From assembly GCA_002405555.1 (NCBI GenBank), contig DHMA01000093.1, forward strand, positions 673 to 6,563: DNA of 5,891 nt. Direction: 5' to 3'. Made by a program: the position numbers and the translations under genes. Under the pieces are notes generated by a model that ran no database searches, was not told where the DNA came from, and worked only from the letters and a program-made list of their open reading frames with translations. The stretch is from Opitutia bacterium UBA4654 (GTDB lineage Bacteria > Verrucomicrobiota > Verrucomicrobiia > Opitutales > Intestinicryptomonadaceae). This document shows, in pieces, positions 1 through 5,672 of the stretch (position 1 is the first letter of the stretch; each line of letters opens with the position of its first letter).

Positions 1-2
1 AA

Positions 3-575
3 ATCACGCCCAAAAAGCTCTTTAAGGGTATGAAGCCCGACCTCAAAGCAATTCTCGTGCTCGCAACCCTCAAACGCAAAAACGCCGAAACCATCTTCGG
101 GGCTATCGCCGACCAACTGCAAAAAATCGGCGTAGACATGCTCGACGCACGCGCTTTCCTCGACGACTCCCTCGCGCCGAAAGGCTTTTTCTGCGGGGCG
201 AACATGAAAAACATTCTGCCCGAACACATCGAACACGCAATGCACATCGCCCGCGAATGCGCAAGACTCGACATCGGACAGGGCTGCGTGGTCTCGCGCG
301 GAACGGTGCTTGCCGTCGAAGCTTTCGAGGGCACCGACGCAATGCTCGAACGCGCCGCGACATTCGGGGCAAAAGACTGCATTTTCGCAAAAACCGTAAA
401 ACCGAATCAGGACTACCGCTTCGACGTGCCCGTAATCGGCGAACGCACAATGCGCAAACTCGCGGCGGCGGACATAAAAAACGTGGTCGTCGAGGCAGAC
501 AAAGTCATAGTGCTCGAAAAGGACAAAGTAAAGAAACTCGCCGAGGAAAACGGAATAAGAATTTTGGGAATATAA
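3..575 (+). CDS. lpxI: UDP-2,3-diacylglucosamine pyrophosphatase LpxI, 5' end cut by window edge
   Basis: LpxI hydrolyses UDP-2,3-diacylglucosamine to 2,3-diacylglucosamine 1-phosphate (lipid X) and UMP, the fourth step of lipid A synthesis at the inner face of the inner membrane. It is an unrelated substitute for LpxH. The frame is open to the left edge with no stop before the ATG at 30, so that ATG is internal. About 190 of the usual 270-290 residues are present, and the N-terminal part is missing. Counting from the ATG at 30, the linker segment is at 1-45 and the C-terminal catalytic domain (old DUF1009) at about 60-181. Family landmarks are LAPKG at 48-52, DIGQGCVV at 81-88, LAVEAFEGTDAML at 94-106 and KPNQDYRFDVPVIG at 124-137. 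The acidic residue of EGTD (D103) is in the region implicated in catalysis. The gene is coupled to sufE one base downstream. Family assignment is firm; the true start is outside the window. Confidence 0.92.
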   Translation: MTPKKLFKGMKPDLKAILVLATLKRKNAETIFGAIADQLQKIGVDMLDARAFLDDSLAPKGFFCGANMKNILPEHIEHAMHIARECARLDIGQGCVVSRGTVLAVEAFEGTDAMLERAATFGAKDCIFAKTVKPNQDYRFDVPVIGERTMRKLAAADIKNVVVEADKVIVLEKDKVKKLAEENGIRILGI

Positions 576-576
576 A

Positions 577-1002
577 ATGGGTATCATAGACGACAGAAAA
601 AACGCCGTGCGCGAAGAATACGGATATTTCGGAACGCCGCAGGAATTGTTCGAATACATCGTGCTGAAAAACAAGTCGGCAACGCCGCTCGACAAGGAGC
701 TGAAAATCGACGAATTTCTCGTGAAGGGCTGCGTGTCGAGCCTGTGGCTCGTGCCGACTTTCGCGGACGGCAAATGCCATTTCAAGTCGGACGCAGACTC
801 CGTGATTACGCGCGGGATAGCGTCGCTTGTGTGCTCGATGTACGACGGTCTTACCCCCGAAGAGGTGCTGCAATTCGACCCGTCGTTCCTCGAAGAGCTT
901 GGCATCACCGCACATCTGCCCCCCAACCGCCGCAACGGGCTCAGCCAGCTCTGCAAGAAAATCGCCGAATTCGCCGAGTTCCACAAAGCGCAAGCCAGAT
1001 AA
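577..1002 (+). CDS. sufE: SufE-family cysteine desulfuration (sulfur acceptor) protein
   Basis: SufE accepts persulfide sulfur from the cysteine desulfurase SufS and passes it to the SufBCD scaffold for iron-sulfur cluster assembly in the cytosol. The 141-residue product has the usual family length (about 140). The signature VKGCVSSLWL spans residues 49-58, with the sulfur-carrying cysteine at C52, equivalent to Cys51 of E. coli SufE. The second conserved block, SDADSVITRGIASLV, spans 71-85. The C-terminal block, LGITAHLPPNRRNGL, spans 108-122. Extra cysteines lie at 67, 86 and 126. The start ATG lies one base after the lpxI stop, with a weak GGGAA six bases upstream, so translational coupling to lpxI is likely. 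No sufS or sufBCD is in the window, so its partner genes must be elsewhere. The pairing with a lipid A gene looks like chance operon packing, not shared function. Confidence 0.93.
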   Translation: MGIIDDRKNAVREEYGYFGTPQELFEYIVLKNKSATPLDKELKIDEFLVKGCVSSLWLVPTFADGKCHFKSDADSVITRGIASLVCSMYDGLTPEEVLQFDPSFLEELGITAHLPPNRRNGLSQLCKKIAEFAEFHKAQAR

Positions 1003-1032
1003 AAGCCGCCCTAAAAAAAAATCATAATATGC

Positions 1033-1061
1033 TTGAAAAGCGCGTTGAATGCGGGCAATAT
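1033..1061 (+). promoter_or_regulatory. Candidate sigma70-type promoter for the exbB operon
   Basis: TTGAAA at 1033-1038 and CAATAT at 1056-1061 are separated by 17 bases, inside the 137-bp gap between sufE and exbB. The -10 box is imperfect. It overlaps a 6-bp inverted repeat, TTGAAT at 1045-1050 and ATTCAA at 1060-1065, which could be an operator. The leader would be about 70 bases. A second A/T-rich box (TATTATAAG, 1128-1136) lies almost against the start codon and would give a nearly leaderless message. There is no convincing terminator after sufE, so read-through from lpxI-sufE is also possible. Confidence 0.3.
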
Positions 1062-1139
1062 TCAATCCCGAAAACGTGCTGTATTCGCAACGCACCGCAC
1101 AAACTTTTTTACAAAACAACACCCTAATATTATAAGTAA

Positions 1140-1991
1140 ATGAAAAGAAAAGCACTCTCGATAATGTCAATCGCAGTCCTTCTGCTCGCCGGAGCGGGAG
1201 TTTCGTTCGCGCAGGCAGACGCCCCCGCGGCGGACGCCCCCAAAAAGCCCGACGCCCCCCAAGTCGTTGAAAAATCCTTCGCCGACATCTGGCGCGCAGG
1301 CGGTTGGACAATGTACCCCCTCGGCTTCTTCGGCATTTTTGCGACAACGCTTATCGTTTACAATGCAATCGCCCTCCGCAGGAAGAAGTTCCTCAATCCC
1401 GACGGCGTAAAGGAAGTTGAAAAACTCGTAAACCAGCTCAAAATCAGCGACGCCATCGAATATTGCGAAAAACACCCCTCGCCGATTACAAACATCATCG
1501 GTTGCGGTCTCGCCCGCGCGGACGAACGCGAAATCGACGTTTCGGCGGTCGAATCGGCAATGGAGGAAGCTTCGGTGGAAGAATTCGCGTCGCCCTATGT
1601 TTTGATTAACTACCTTTCGGTTACGGCATCTCTTGCTCCTATGCTTGGTCTGTACGGTACGGTTTCCGGTATGGTCAAGGCGTTCAACACAATCGCCGCG
1701 GAAGGCGCAGGCAGCGCATCGAAACTCGCCGACAACATCGCTGAAGCTCTTATCACAACGGCAACGGGCATGATTGTAGGTATCCCCGCAATGTTCTTCT
1801 TCTTCATGTTCAAGAACAAATACGGCGCGATTATCTCCAGCTCCTCGCGCATTATCGGCGACATCATCTACACGATGAAGCTCTCCATCAAGTACGGCCC
1901 GCAGGACATCGAAGAAATCGTTGCCGACGCCGCGGAAGCACCCGCCGAAGCCGTCGAACAAGCTCCCGAAACTCCCGAAGAAAACAAGTAA
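1140..1991 (+). CDS. exbB: ExbB / TolQ / MotA-family proton channel subunit with N-terminal signal peptide
   Basis: ExbB forms the inner-membrane pentamer around an ExbD dimer that converts proton motive force into work on TonB-like proteins for outer-membrane transport. The 283-residue product starts with a signal peptide (KRK, hydrophobic core about 7-20, likely cleavage SFA|Q after A24), then an Ala/Pro/Asp-rich periplasmic stretch at 25-45. Membrane segments are at about 57-77, 155-178 and 200-224. The family core is clear: LAPMLGLYGTVSGM at 165-178 and NIAEALITTATGM at 199-211. E202 and T206/T207 line the channel like Glu176 and Thr181 of E. coli ExbB, and T174 corresponds to Thr148. The last 30 residues are an acidic Ala/Pro/Glu tail. 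No Shine-Dalgarno precedes the ATG, but the signal peptide begins exactly there. exbD genes follow directly. Cargo could be TonB-type or TolR/gliding-type; the context favours Exb. Confidence 0.92.
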   Translation: MKRKALSIMSIAVLLLAGAGVSFAQADAPAADAPKKPDAPQVVEKSFADIWRAGGWTMYPLGFFGIFATTLIVYNAIALRRKKFLNPDGVKEVEKLVNQLKISDAIEYCEKHPSPITNIIGCGLARADEREIDVSAVESAMEEASVEEFASPYVLINYLSVTASLAPMLGLYGTVSGMVKAFNTIAAEGAGSASKLADNIAEALITTATGMIVGIPAMFFFFMFKNKYGAIISSSSRIIGDIIYTMKLSIKYGPQDIEEIVADAAEAPAEAVEQAPETPEENK

Positions 1992-2015
1992 TCAAGCCGT
2001 TCGGAAAAACTTTTT

Positions 2016-2420
2016 ATGAAAGTTTGGAAACCATCGGAAGATGACGGGAAGTTCGAACTGACGCCCATGATTGACGTCGTGTTCCTTCTCATCACTTTCT
2101 TCATGACCGTAACCAGCTACGCTTCGGCGGAGTTGGTGCAGGTTGCCATGCCGATTGCTCCGGAAGCGAAAGTTCCCGAAGACGTCGGCGACAGGCAATT
2201 CCTGTCGGTTTCGGAAAACGGAACATTCTTCCTCGGAGCGTTCGCGTCCGACCTGCCCACTATCAAAGAGGCACTCATGGCGCGCAACCAACGCGAAGGG
2301 TTCAAGGGCGCGTATATCCGCGCCGACGCGCACACGCCGTTCAGGTACGTCAACGACTTGATGAAAACCTGCGCGGAAGCGGGCGTCTACAACATTCTAT
2401 TCGGAACTTTGAAGGACTAA
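2016..2420 (+). CDS. exbD: ExbD/TolR-family biopolymer transport protein, first paralogue
   Basis: ExbD is the single-pass partner of ExbB. Its transmembrane aspartate takes up and releases protons inside the ExbB pore, and its periplasmic domain engages TonB-type transducers. The 134-residue protein has a short cytoplasmic N terminus (1-14), then the canonical ELTPMIDVVFLLITFF at 14-29. The proton-carrying residue is D20, equivalent to Asp25 of E. coli ExbD. The transmembrane helix runs to about 34. The periplasmic domain at about 45-134 has the typical beta-alpha pattern, including YIRADAHTPFRYVNDLM and a C-terminal strand after EAGVYN. The gene starts 25 bases after the exbB stop, with only a weak GGAAA upstream, and its stop lies four bases before the second exbD start. 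It is thus the middle gene of an exbB-exbD-exbD operon. Confidence 0.92.
   Translation: MKVWKPSEDDGKFELTPMIDVVFLLITFFMTVTSYASAELVQVAMPIAPEAKVPEDVGDRQFLSVSENGTFFLGAFASDLPTIKEALMARNQREGFKGAYIRADAHTPFRYVNDLMKTCAEAGVYNILFGTLKD
2067..2089 (+). repeat. 23-nt exact direct repeat, copy 1 (in first exbD)
   Basis: This segment, encoding MIDVVFLL around the proton-carrying aspartate, is identical base for base to 2478-2500 in the second exbD. The bases on both sides differ, and the two genes are otherwise well diverged. Confidence 0.9.
2412..2416 (+). promoter_or_regulatory. Shine-Dalgarno for second exbD
   Basis: AAGGA sits inside the last codons of the first exbD, seven bases before the ATG at 2424. 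It supports that start and points to translational coupling of the two exbD genes. It is one of few clear ribosome binding sites in the window. Confidence 0.6.
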
Positions 2421-2423
2421 GCC

Positions 2424-2858
2424 ATGGCGAAAAATTCGGATATTTTGCAATCGGAAGACTCGTTCGACTTGACCTCGATGATTGACGTCGTGTTCCTTCT
2501 TCTGATTTACTTCATGTACCTGCCGATTCAACAGGAAGCCGACCTGCTTTTCTCGCTTCCCGCAGAATCCGCGCCGCAGGAAAAGAACGTTGCCCTGCCC
2601 AGCGAGCAGATTGTCGAAATCGCGCCCGACGGAAGCATATTCCTCAACGGCTCGCCAATCGACCACGCAGGCGAAGTGGAACTCAACGAACTTGCCTCCA
2701 CCCTCCGCAGACTCCGCACAAGCGCGGACAGAAGCGGAATCTCGACAATCGTCACCATTTACCCCGACGCCGACGCTCCGCACCAGTCGGCAATCGCAGT
2801 GCTCAACGCCTGCGCGAAATCGGGCGTAAAGCAGGTTTCGTTCGCCGAGGCGGACTAA
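2424..2858 (+). CDS. exbD: ExbD/TolR-family biopolymer transport protein, second paralogue
   Basis: This is a second ExbD of 144 residues. The motif is DLTSMIDVVFLLLIYFM at 15-31, with the proton-carrying aspartate at D21. A serine replaces the usual proline of the LTPMID motif found in its neighbour. The membrane helix runs from about 18 to 36, followed by a periplasmic domain at about 45-144 with EQIVEIAPDGSIFLNGSPI and the C-terminal QSAIAVLNACAKSGV block typical of the family. It is a full-length, apparently functional paralogue, not a remnant. Because ExbD works as a dimer inside one ExbB pentamer, the pair could form a heterodimer, or each could serve a different transducer; this is inference. 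The gene is last in the operon, 12 bases before an intrinsic terminator hairpin, and no tonB follows. Confidence 0.9.
   Translation: MAKNSDILQSEDSFDLTSMIDVVFLLLIYFMYLPIQQEADLLFSLPAESAPQEKNVALPSEQIVEIAPDGSIFLNGSPIDHAGEVELNELASTLRRLRTSADRSGISTIVTIYPDADAPHQSAIAVLNACAKSGVKQVSFAEAD
2478..2500 (+). repeat. 23-nt exact direct repeat, copy 2 (in second exbD)
   Basis: Second copy of the 2067-2089 segment, in the same codon phase and coding the same eight residues with identical codons. Confidence 0.9.
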
Positions 2859-2870
2859 TATTTGAAACCG

Positions 2871-2902
2871 AAGCGCGGCGTTTTGCACGCCGCGCTTTTT
2901 TT
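2871..2902 (+). terminator. Rho-independent terminator of the exbB-exbD-exbD operon
   Basis: AAGCGCGGCG at 2871-2880 pairs perfectly with CGCCGCGCTT at 2888-2897 around a 7-base loop, and the T run extends to 2902. The GC-rich core is 8 bp. It lies 12 bases after the second exbD stop and separates this operon from the beta-helix/arnC operon. Confidence 0.9.
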
Positions 2903-2967
2903 GTGCTTAAAAACCGAAAAATTTAATTGTAATAAAAACGGTTTGGAGTAATCTCGACCACTATAAA

Positions 2968-3657
2968 ATGAAAGCAAGCGACCTCTTCGACCTGCCCAAA
3001 TCCCTCGAAAGATTTTCCGAATTTTTCACGCCCGACATGGCTCCGTGGGAATGGGTAAAAAATATCAAAAACGCACTCGCAAGCGTGGACTTCTCCGCGC
3101 TCGAATCAAAAAAAGACATTCCCGCGGGCGTGTGTATCGAAGGCGACGTGTATATCCACCCGACCGTCTCACTGCCCCCCTACGCGCATATCAAAGGTCC
3201 CGCGTGGATTGGCGCAAATACGGAAATCCGCATAGGCTGCTTCGTCCGCGGAAACGTGATTGTCGGCGAGGGCTGCGTGATGGGAAATTCGTGCGAATAC
3301 AAAAACAGCATGCTCATGGACAAGGTCGAAACCCCCCACTATAATTACGTGGGAGACTCCGTTCTGGGGACGCGAGCGCACCTCGGCGCGGGCGTAATCT
3401 GCGCGAATTTGCGCCTCGACAAGGGCAACGTTATGGTAACTCTTCCCGAGGGGCGCGTTAACTCCAACATGCGCAAGCTCGGCGCGATGCTTGCCGACGA
3501 GGCCGAGGCGGGCTGCAATGCCGTCCTCCAACCGGGCGCGATTTTGATGAAGCGCTCGATTGTCCTCTCCTGCATGGCGTTCAAGGGGTATCTCGAGGAG
3601 AATACGATGGTCGGCGAAAAGCTCCAGCTCAAGAAAATGCCGCGTTTCGGCTTCTAA
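2968..3657 (+). CDS. GlmU-like left-handed beta-helix (hexapeptide-repeat) acetyltransferase-type protein
   Basis: The 229-residue protein has a mostly helical N terminus (about 1-45, Trp/Phe-rich), then hexapeptide repeats from about 50 to 215 forming a left-handed beta helix, and a basic tail. The stretch EYKNSMLMDKVETPHYNYVGDS (110-131) closely resembles the acetyltransferase domain of GlmU and of archaeal sugar-1-phosphate nucleotidylyltransferase/acetyltransferases. A gap-free comparison with remembered E. coli GlmU puts R94, K112, H124 and Y127 at Arg333, Lys351, His363 (catalytic base) and Tyr366. Asn377 becomes H138. The uridylyltransferase domain of GlmU is absent. The likely activity is N-acetyl transfer from acetyl-CoA to a sugar phosphate or nucleotide amino sugar; the substrate is unknown. 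It is the first gene of an operon with arnC 27 bases downstream. No Shine-Dalgarno is seen; TATAAA abuts the ATG. It may be a non-catalytic relative. Confidence 0.8.
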   Translation: MKASDLFDLPKSLERFSEFFTPDMAPWEWVKNIKNALASVDFSALESKKDIPAGVCIEGDVYIHPTVSLPPYAHIKGPAWIGANTEIRIGCFVRGNVIVGEGCVMGNSCEYKNSMLMDKVETPHYNYVGDSVLGTRAHLGAGVICANLRLDKGNVMVTLPEGRVNSNMRKLGAMLADEAEAGCNAVLQPGAILMKRSIVLSCMAFKGYLEENTMVGEKLQLKKMPRFGF

Positions 3658-3670
3658 AAATTTTTCCGCA

Positions 3671-3677
3671 AGAAAGG
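3671..3677 (+). promoter_or_regulatory. Shine-Dalgarno of the arnC-like gene
   Basis: AGAAAGG ends seven bases before the ATG at 3685. It fixes the start, which is also where the glycosyltransferase fold begins (MDISVVIPVYNE). Confidence 0.65.
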
Positions 3678-3684
3678 CAAATAA

Positions 3685-4626
3685 ATGGATATATCTGTTG
3701 TAATCCCAGTATATAACGAGGAGGGAAATCTCGCGACCCTCTTCGCCCGACTCTGCAAGGCGATGGACGCGCTCGGCAGGTCGTGGGAAGTAATTTTCGT
3801 AAACGACGGCAGCAAGGACAGGTCGGGCGAAATGCTCAGGGGCTTTTGCATGCAACGCCCCGGAACTGTCAAACTCATAGATTTTAACGGCAACTACGGA
3901 CAGCATACGGCAATCATCGCCGCGTTCGAACGCGCGCAGGGCGACGTTATCGTAACGCTCGACGCCGACCTCCAAAATCCGCCCGAAGAAATCGGCAAAC
4001 TGCTCGCGAAAATCGACGAGGGTTGCGACAGCGTCGGCGGCTACCGCAAACAGCGCGAAGACACCGCCCTACGCCGCTACTGCTCGAAAATCGTGAACTT
4101 CGCGCGGGACAAAATGACGAACATCAGAATGAAAGACCAGGGCTGCATGCTCCGCGCGTACAGACGCAACGTGGTCGAGGCGATTCTAAAAACAAACGAA
4201 CGCTCGCTGTTCATTCCCGCGCTCGCGTACACATTCTCGTCGAAGCCCGCGGAGATTGAGGTTGAGCACGCCGCGCGCGAGGTCGGCGAATCGAAGTACA
4301 GCATGTACAAACTCATCAGACTGAATTTCGACCTCATCACGGGCTTCACAATCATGCCCCTGCAACTGTTCACGATTTTCGGATTTTTGTCGAGCATAGG
4401 CTCGCTCGGACTTGTCGTGATTCTCCTTTTCCGCAGGTTTTTCCTCTTCTCCGAGGGCGAAGCGGAGGGCGTTTTCACCCTCTTTGCAATCCTCTTCTTC
4501 CTCATCAGCGTGACGATTGTGGGAATCGGGCTTATCGGCGAATACATCGGGCGAATCTACCAGATTGTACAGTCGCGCCCGAAGTACGTCATCAAGGAAA
4601 CAATCGGGTTCGGCGATGGAAAATAA
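3685..4626 (+). CDS. arnC: ArnC-like undecaprenyl-phosphate glycosyltransferase (GT2 family, membrane)
   Basis: ArnC transfers 4-deoxy-4-formamido-L-arabinose from UDP to undecaprenyl phosphate at the cytoplasmic face of the inner membrane. The 313-residue protein matches the family length (E. coli ArnC about 320). The GT-A domain (about 1-215) shows SVVIPVYNE at 4-12, NDGSKDRS at 40-47, NYGQHTAI at 70-77 and LDADLQNPPEEI at 92-103 with the metal-binding DAD (93-95). It also has GCMLRAYRR at 153-161 and GESKYS at 201-206. Two C-terminal membrane helices lie at about 227-250 and 262-285, followed by GEYIGRIY at 285-292 and RPKY. NYGQH, LQNPPEE, GCMLRAYRR and the tail match ArnC more closely than GtrB or dolichol-phosphate mannosyltransferases. 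The adjacent ArnA-type formyltransferase strengthens the call. The sugar carried could still be another formamido sugar. Confidence 0.85.
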   Translation: MDISVVIPVYNEEGNLATLFARLCKAMDALGRSWEVIFVNDGSKDRSGEMLRGFCMQRPGTVKLIDFNGNYGQHTAIIAAFERAQGDVIVTLDADLQNPPEEIGKLLAKIDEGCDSVGGYRKQREDTALRRYCSKIVNFARDKMTNIRMKDQGCMLRAYRRNVVEAILKTNERSLFIPALAYTFSSKPAEIEVEHAAREVGESKYSMYKLIRLNFDLITGFTIMPLQLFTIFGFLSSIGSLGLVVILLFRRFFLFSEGEAEGVFTLFAILFFLISVTIVGIGLIGEYIGRIYQIVQSRPKYVIKETIGFGDGK

Positions 4627-5479
4627 GGACAAGAAAATCCTGTTTTTCGGGTTCAGCGACGTCGGCTACCGCTGCCTGAAATACATGCTCGACGAGGGCT
4701 ACAACGTAATCGGCGTCTTCACCCACGACACCGACCCGCACGAAGCGCACTGGTTCAAAACGCCGGAATCGCTCGCAAAGGAAAACTTTATACCCGTCTT
4801 CAAGCCCGAAACGCTCAAAACGGAAAAGTGGTACCGCAAAGTCAAATACATGCAGCCCGATTTGATTTTGTCGCTCTACTACCGCAATATTATCCCCGAA
4901 GAAATTTTCTCGCAGGCAAAGCTCGGCGCGTACAATATGCACGGCTCCTACCTGCCCGCCTACCGCGGCCGCGCCCCGCTTAACTGGGCGATTATAAACG
5001 GCGAATCCTACGGCGGCGTCTCCCTCCACGTGCTCGAAAAAAAATTCGATACGGGCGCAGTCGTGGACCAAGAAAAAGTCGAATTCGGCGAAAACGAATA
5101 TGTCGGCGACATTCAGCCGCGCATTTCCGACGCCGCCCTGCGCGTCTTCACGCGCTCGCTCGAATCGCTCCTCGACGGCAACCCGAAAACCGTCCCGCAG
5201 GACTTGTCGAAAGCCTCGTATTTCGGCAAACGCACCCCCGAAGACGGCCGCATCGACTTCTCGAAAACCGCCCGCGAAGTCTTCAACCTAATCCGCGGCG
5301 TAAGCAAGCCCTTCCCCGGGGCGTTCACCGAAATCGACGGACAAAAGACCGTCATTTGGCGAGCGAAAATCGGCGAACCTACAAACGGAACCCCCGCAGG
5401 AACCGTCGCCTCGCGCAATCCCCTTAAAATCGCCTGCGCCGACAATTTCATCGAGGCGGAGGAAACGGAAACCGCGTAA
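4616..5479 (+). CDS. ArnA-type UDP-amino-sugar N-formyltransferase, formyltransferase domain only
   Basis: In E. coli, the N-terminal domain of ArnA formylates UDP-4-amino-4-deoxy-L-arabinose using 10-formyltetrahydrofolate. This 287-residue protein covers that domain (about 300 residues) and stops before the decarboxylase domain. It opens with KKILFFGFSDVG, followed by VIGVFTHDTDPHE at 31-43. The formyl-transfer site is N107 and H109 in YNMHGSYLPAYRGRAPLNW (106-124), plus D145 in FDTGAVV. The N-H-D spacing equals that of ArnA Asn102, His104 and Asp140. The C-terminal subdomain has YFGKRTPEDGRIDF at 202-215 and PFPGAF. I chose the ATG at 4616, which overlaps the arnC stop by 11 bp; an upstream ATG at 4517 would add 33 residues that do not match the family. 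There is no clear Shine-Dalgarno, so coupling to arnC is likely. Substrate may be UDP-Ara4N or another amino sugar. Confidence 0.85.
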   Translation: MENKDKKILFFGFSDVGYRCLKYMLDEGYNVIGVFTHDTDPHEAHWFKTPESLAKENFIPVFKPETLKTEKWYRKVKYMQPDLILSLYYRNIIPEEIFSQAKLGAYNMHGSYLPAYRGRAPLNWAIINGESYGGVSLHVLEKKFDTGAVVDQEKVEFGENEYVGDIQPRISDAALRVFTRSLESLLDGNPKTVPQDLSKASYFGKRTPEDGRIDFSKTAREVFNLIRGVSKPFPGAFTEIDGQKTVIWRAKIGEPTNGTPAGTVASRNPLKIACADNFIEAEETETA

Positions 5480-5505
5480 AAAAACATTACAATTCAATAA
5501 AACAT

Positions 5506-5533
5506 GGCGCGGAAAATTATTTTCGCGCCTTTT
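5506..5533 (+). terminator. Rho-independent terminator of the beta-helix/arnC/formyltransferase operon
   Basis: GGCGCGGAAA at 5506-5515 pairs with TTTTCGCGCC at 5520-5529 (one G-T wobble) around a 4-base loop. TTTT follows at 5530-5533, then a T-rich tail to 5540. It lies 26 bases after the formyltransferase stop. Confidence 0.8.
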
Positions 5534-5597
5534 CTATTTTAACGCGGATTGGCTTCGCAGGTTGGGGAGTGTTATGCGCGAAATTTCAACAATTCAC

Positions 5598-5629
5598 TTG
5601 AAAATTCGGCGCGGCTATTTTTATATAAT
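5598..5629 (+). promoter_or_regulatory. Candidate promoter for the secreted-protein gene
   Basis: A perfect TATAAT stands at 5624-5629, and an overlapping TATATA at 5622-5627. TTGAAA at 5598-5603 lies 20 or 18 bases upstream respectively, so the pair with 18-base spacing is the plausible one. TTTCAA at 5584-5589 makes a 6-bp inverted repeat with the -35 box, a possible operator. Transcription would start near 5635, giving a leader of about 48 bases. The preceding terminator makes an own promoter necessary. Confidence 0.5.
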
Positions 5630-5652
5630 AAAATCAAAATTCATTCAGAAGC

Positions 5653-5672
5653 GCATTCGGAAAACCGAATGC
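5653..5672 (+). promoter_or_regulatory. Perfect hairpin in the presumed 5' leader
   Basis: GCATTCGG (5653-5660) and CCGAATGC (5665-5672) are perfect inverted arms of 8 bp around an AAAA loop. The hairpin ends 10 bases before the start codon at 5683 and lies downstream of the predicted promoter. No T run follows, so it is not an intrinsic terminator. It could affect translation initiation or message stability, or be a protein-binding palindrome. Confidence 0.45.

Noticed and set aside
1125..1136. TAATAT/TATAAG as the main exbB -10 box (with TTTACA at 1108-1113)
   Set aside because: The 17-base spacing to TATAAG is good, but the transcript would start at or after the ATG. It was kept only as a near-leaderless possibility.
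505..1347. 280-residue open frame on the minus strand
   Set aside because: It runs antisense through the 3' end of lpxI, all of sufE and the start of exbB, and its product is Arg/Cys-rich with no recognisable domain. It is a shadow of C/G-ended codons.
1167..1961. 264-residue open frame on the minus strand
   Set aside because: It is fully antisense to exbB. The Phe/Arg/Cys-rich composition reflects the complementary strand.
3169..3975. 268-residue open frame on the minus strand
   Set aside because: It is antisense to the beta-helix gene and the start of arnC, both well supported by conserved motifs. It has no family features.
4517..4615. N-terminal extension of the formyltransferase from an ATG at 4517
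   Set aside because: The 33 added residues (Ser/Arg-rich) overlap the arnC coding sequence and match nothing in the family. The fold begins right after the ATG at 4616.
5653..5672. Hairpin as an intrinsic terminator
   Set aside because: No T run follows and it lies just upstream of a start codon. The true terminator is at 5506-5533.
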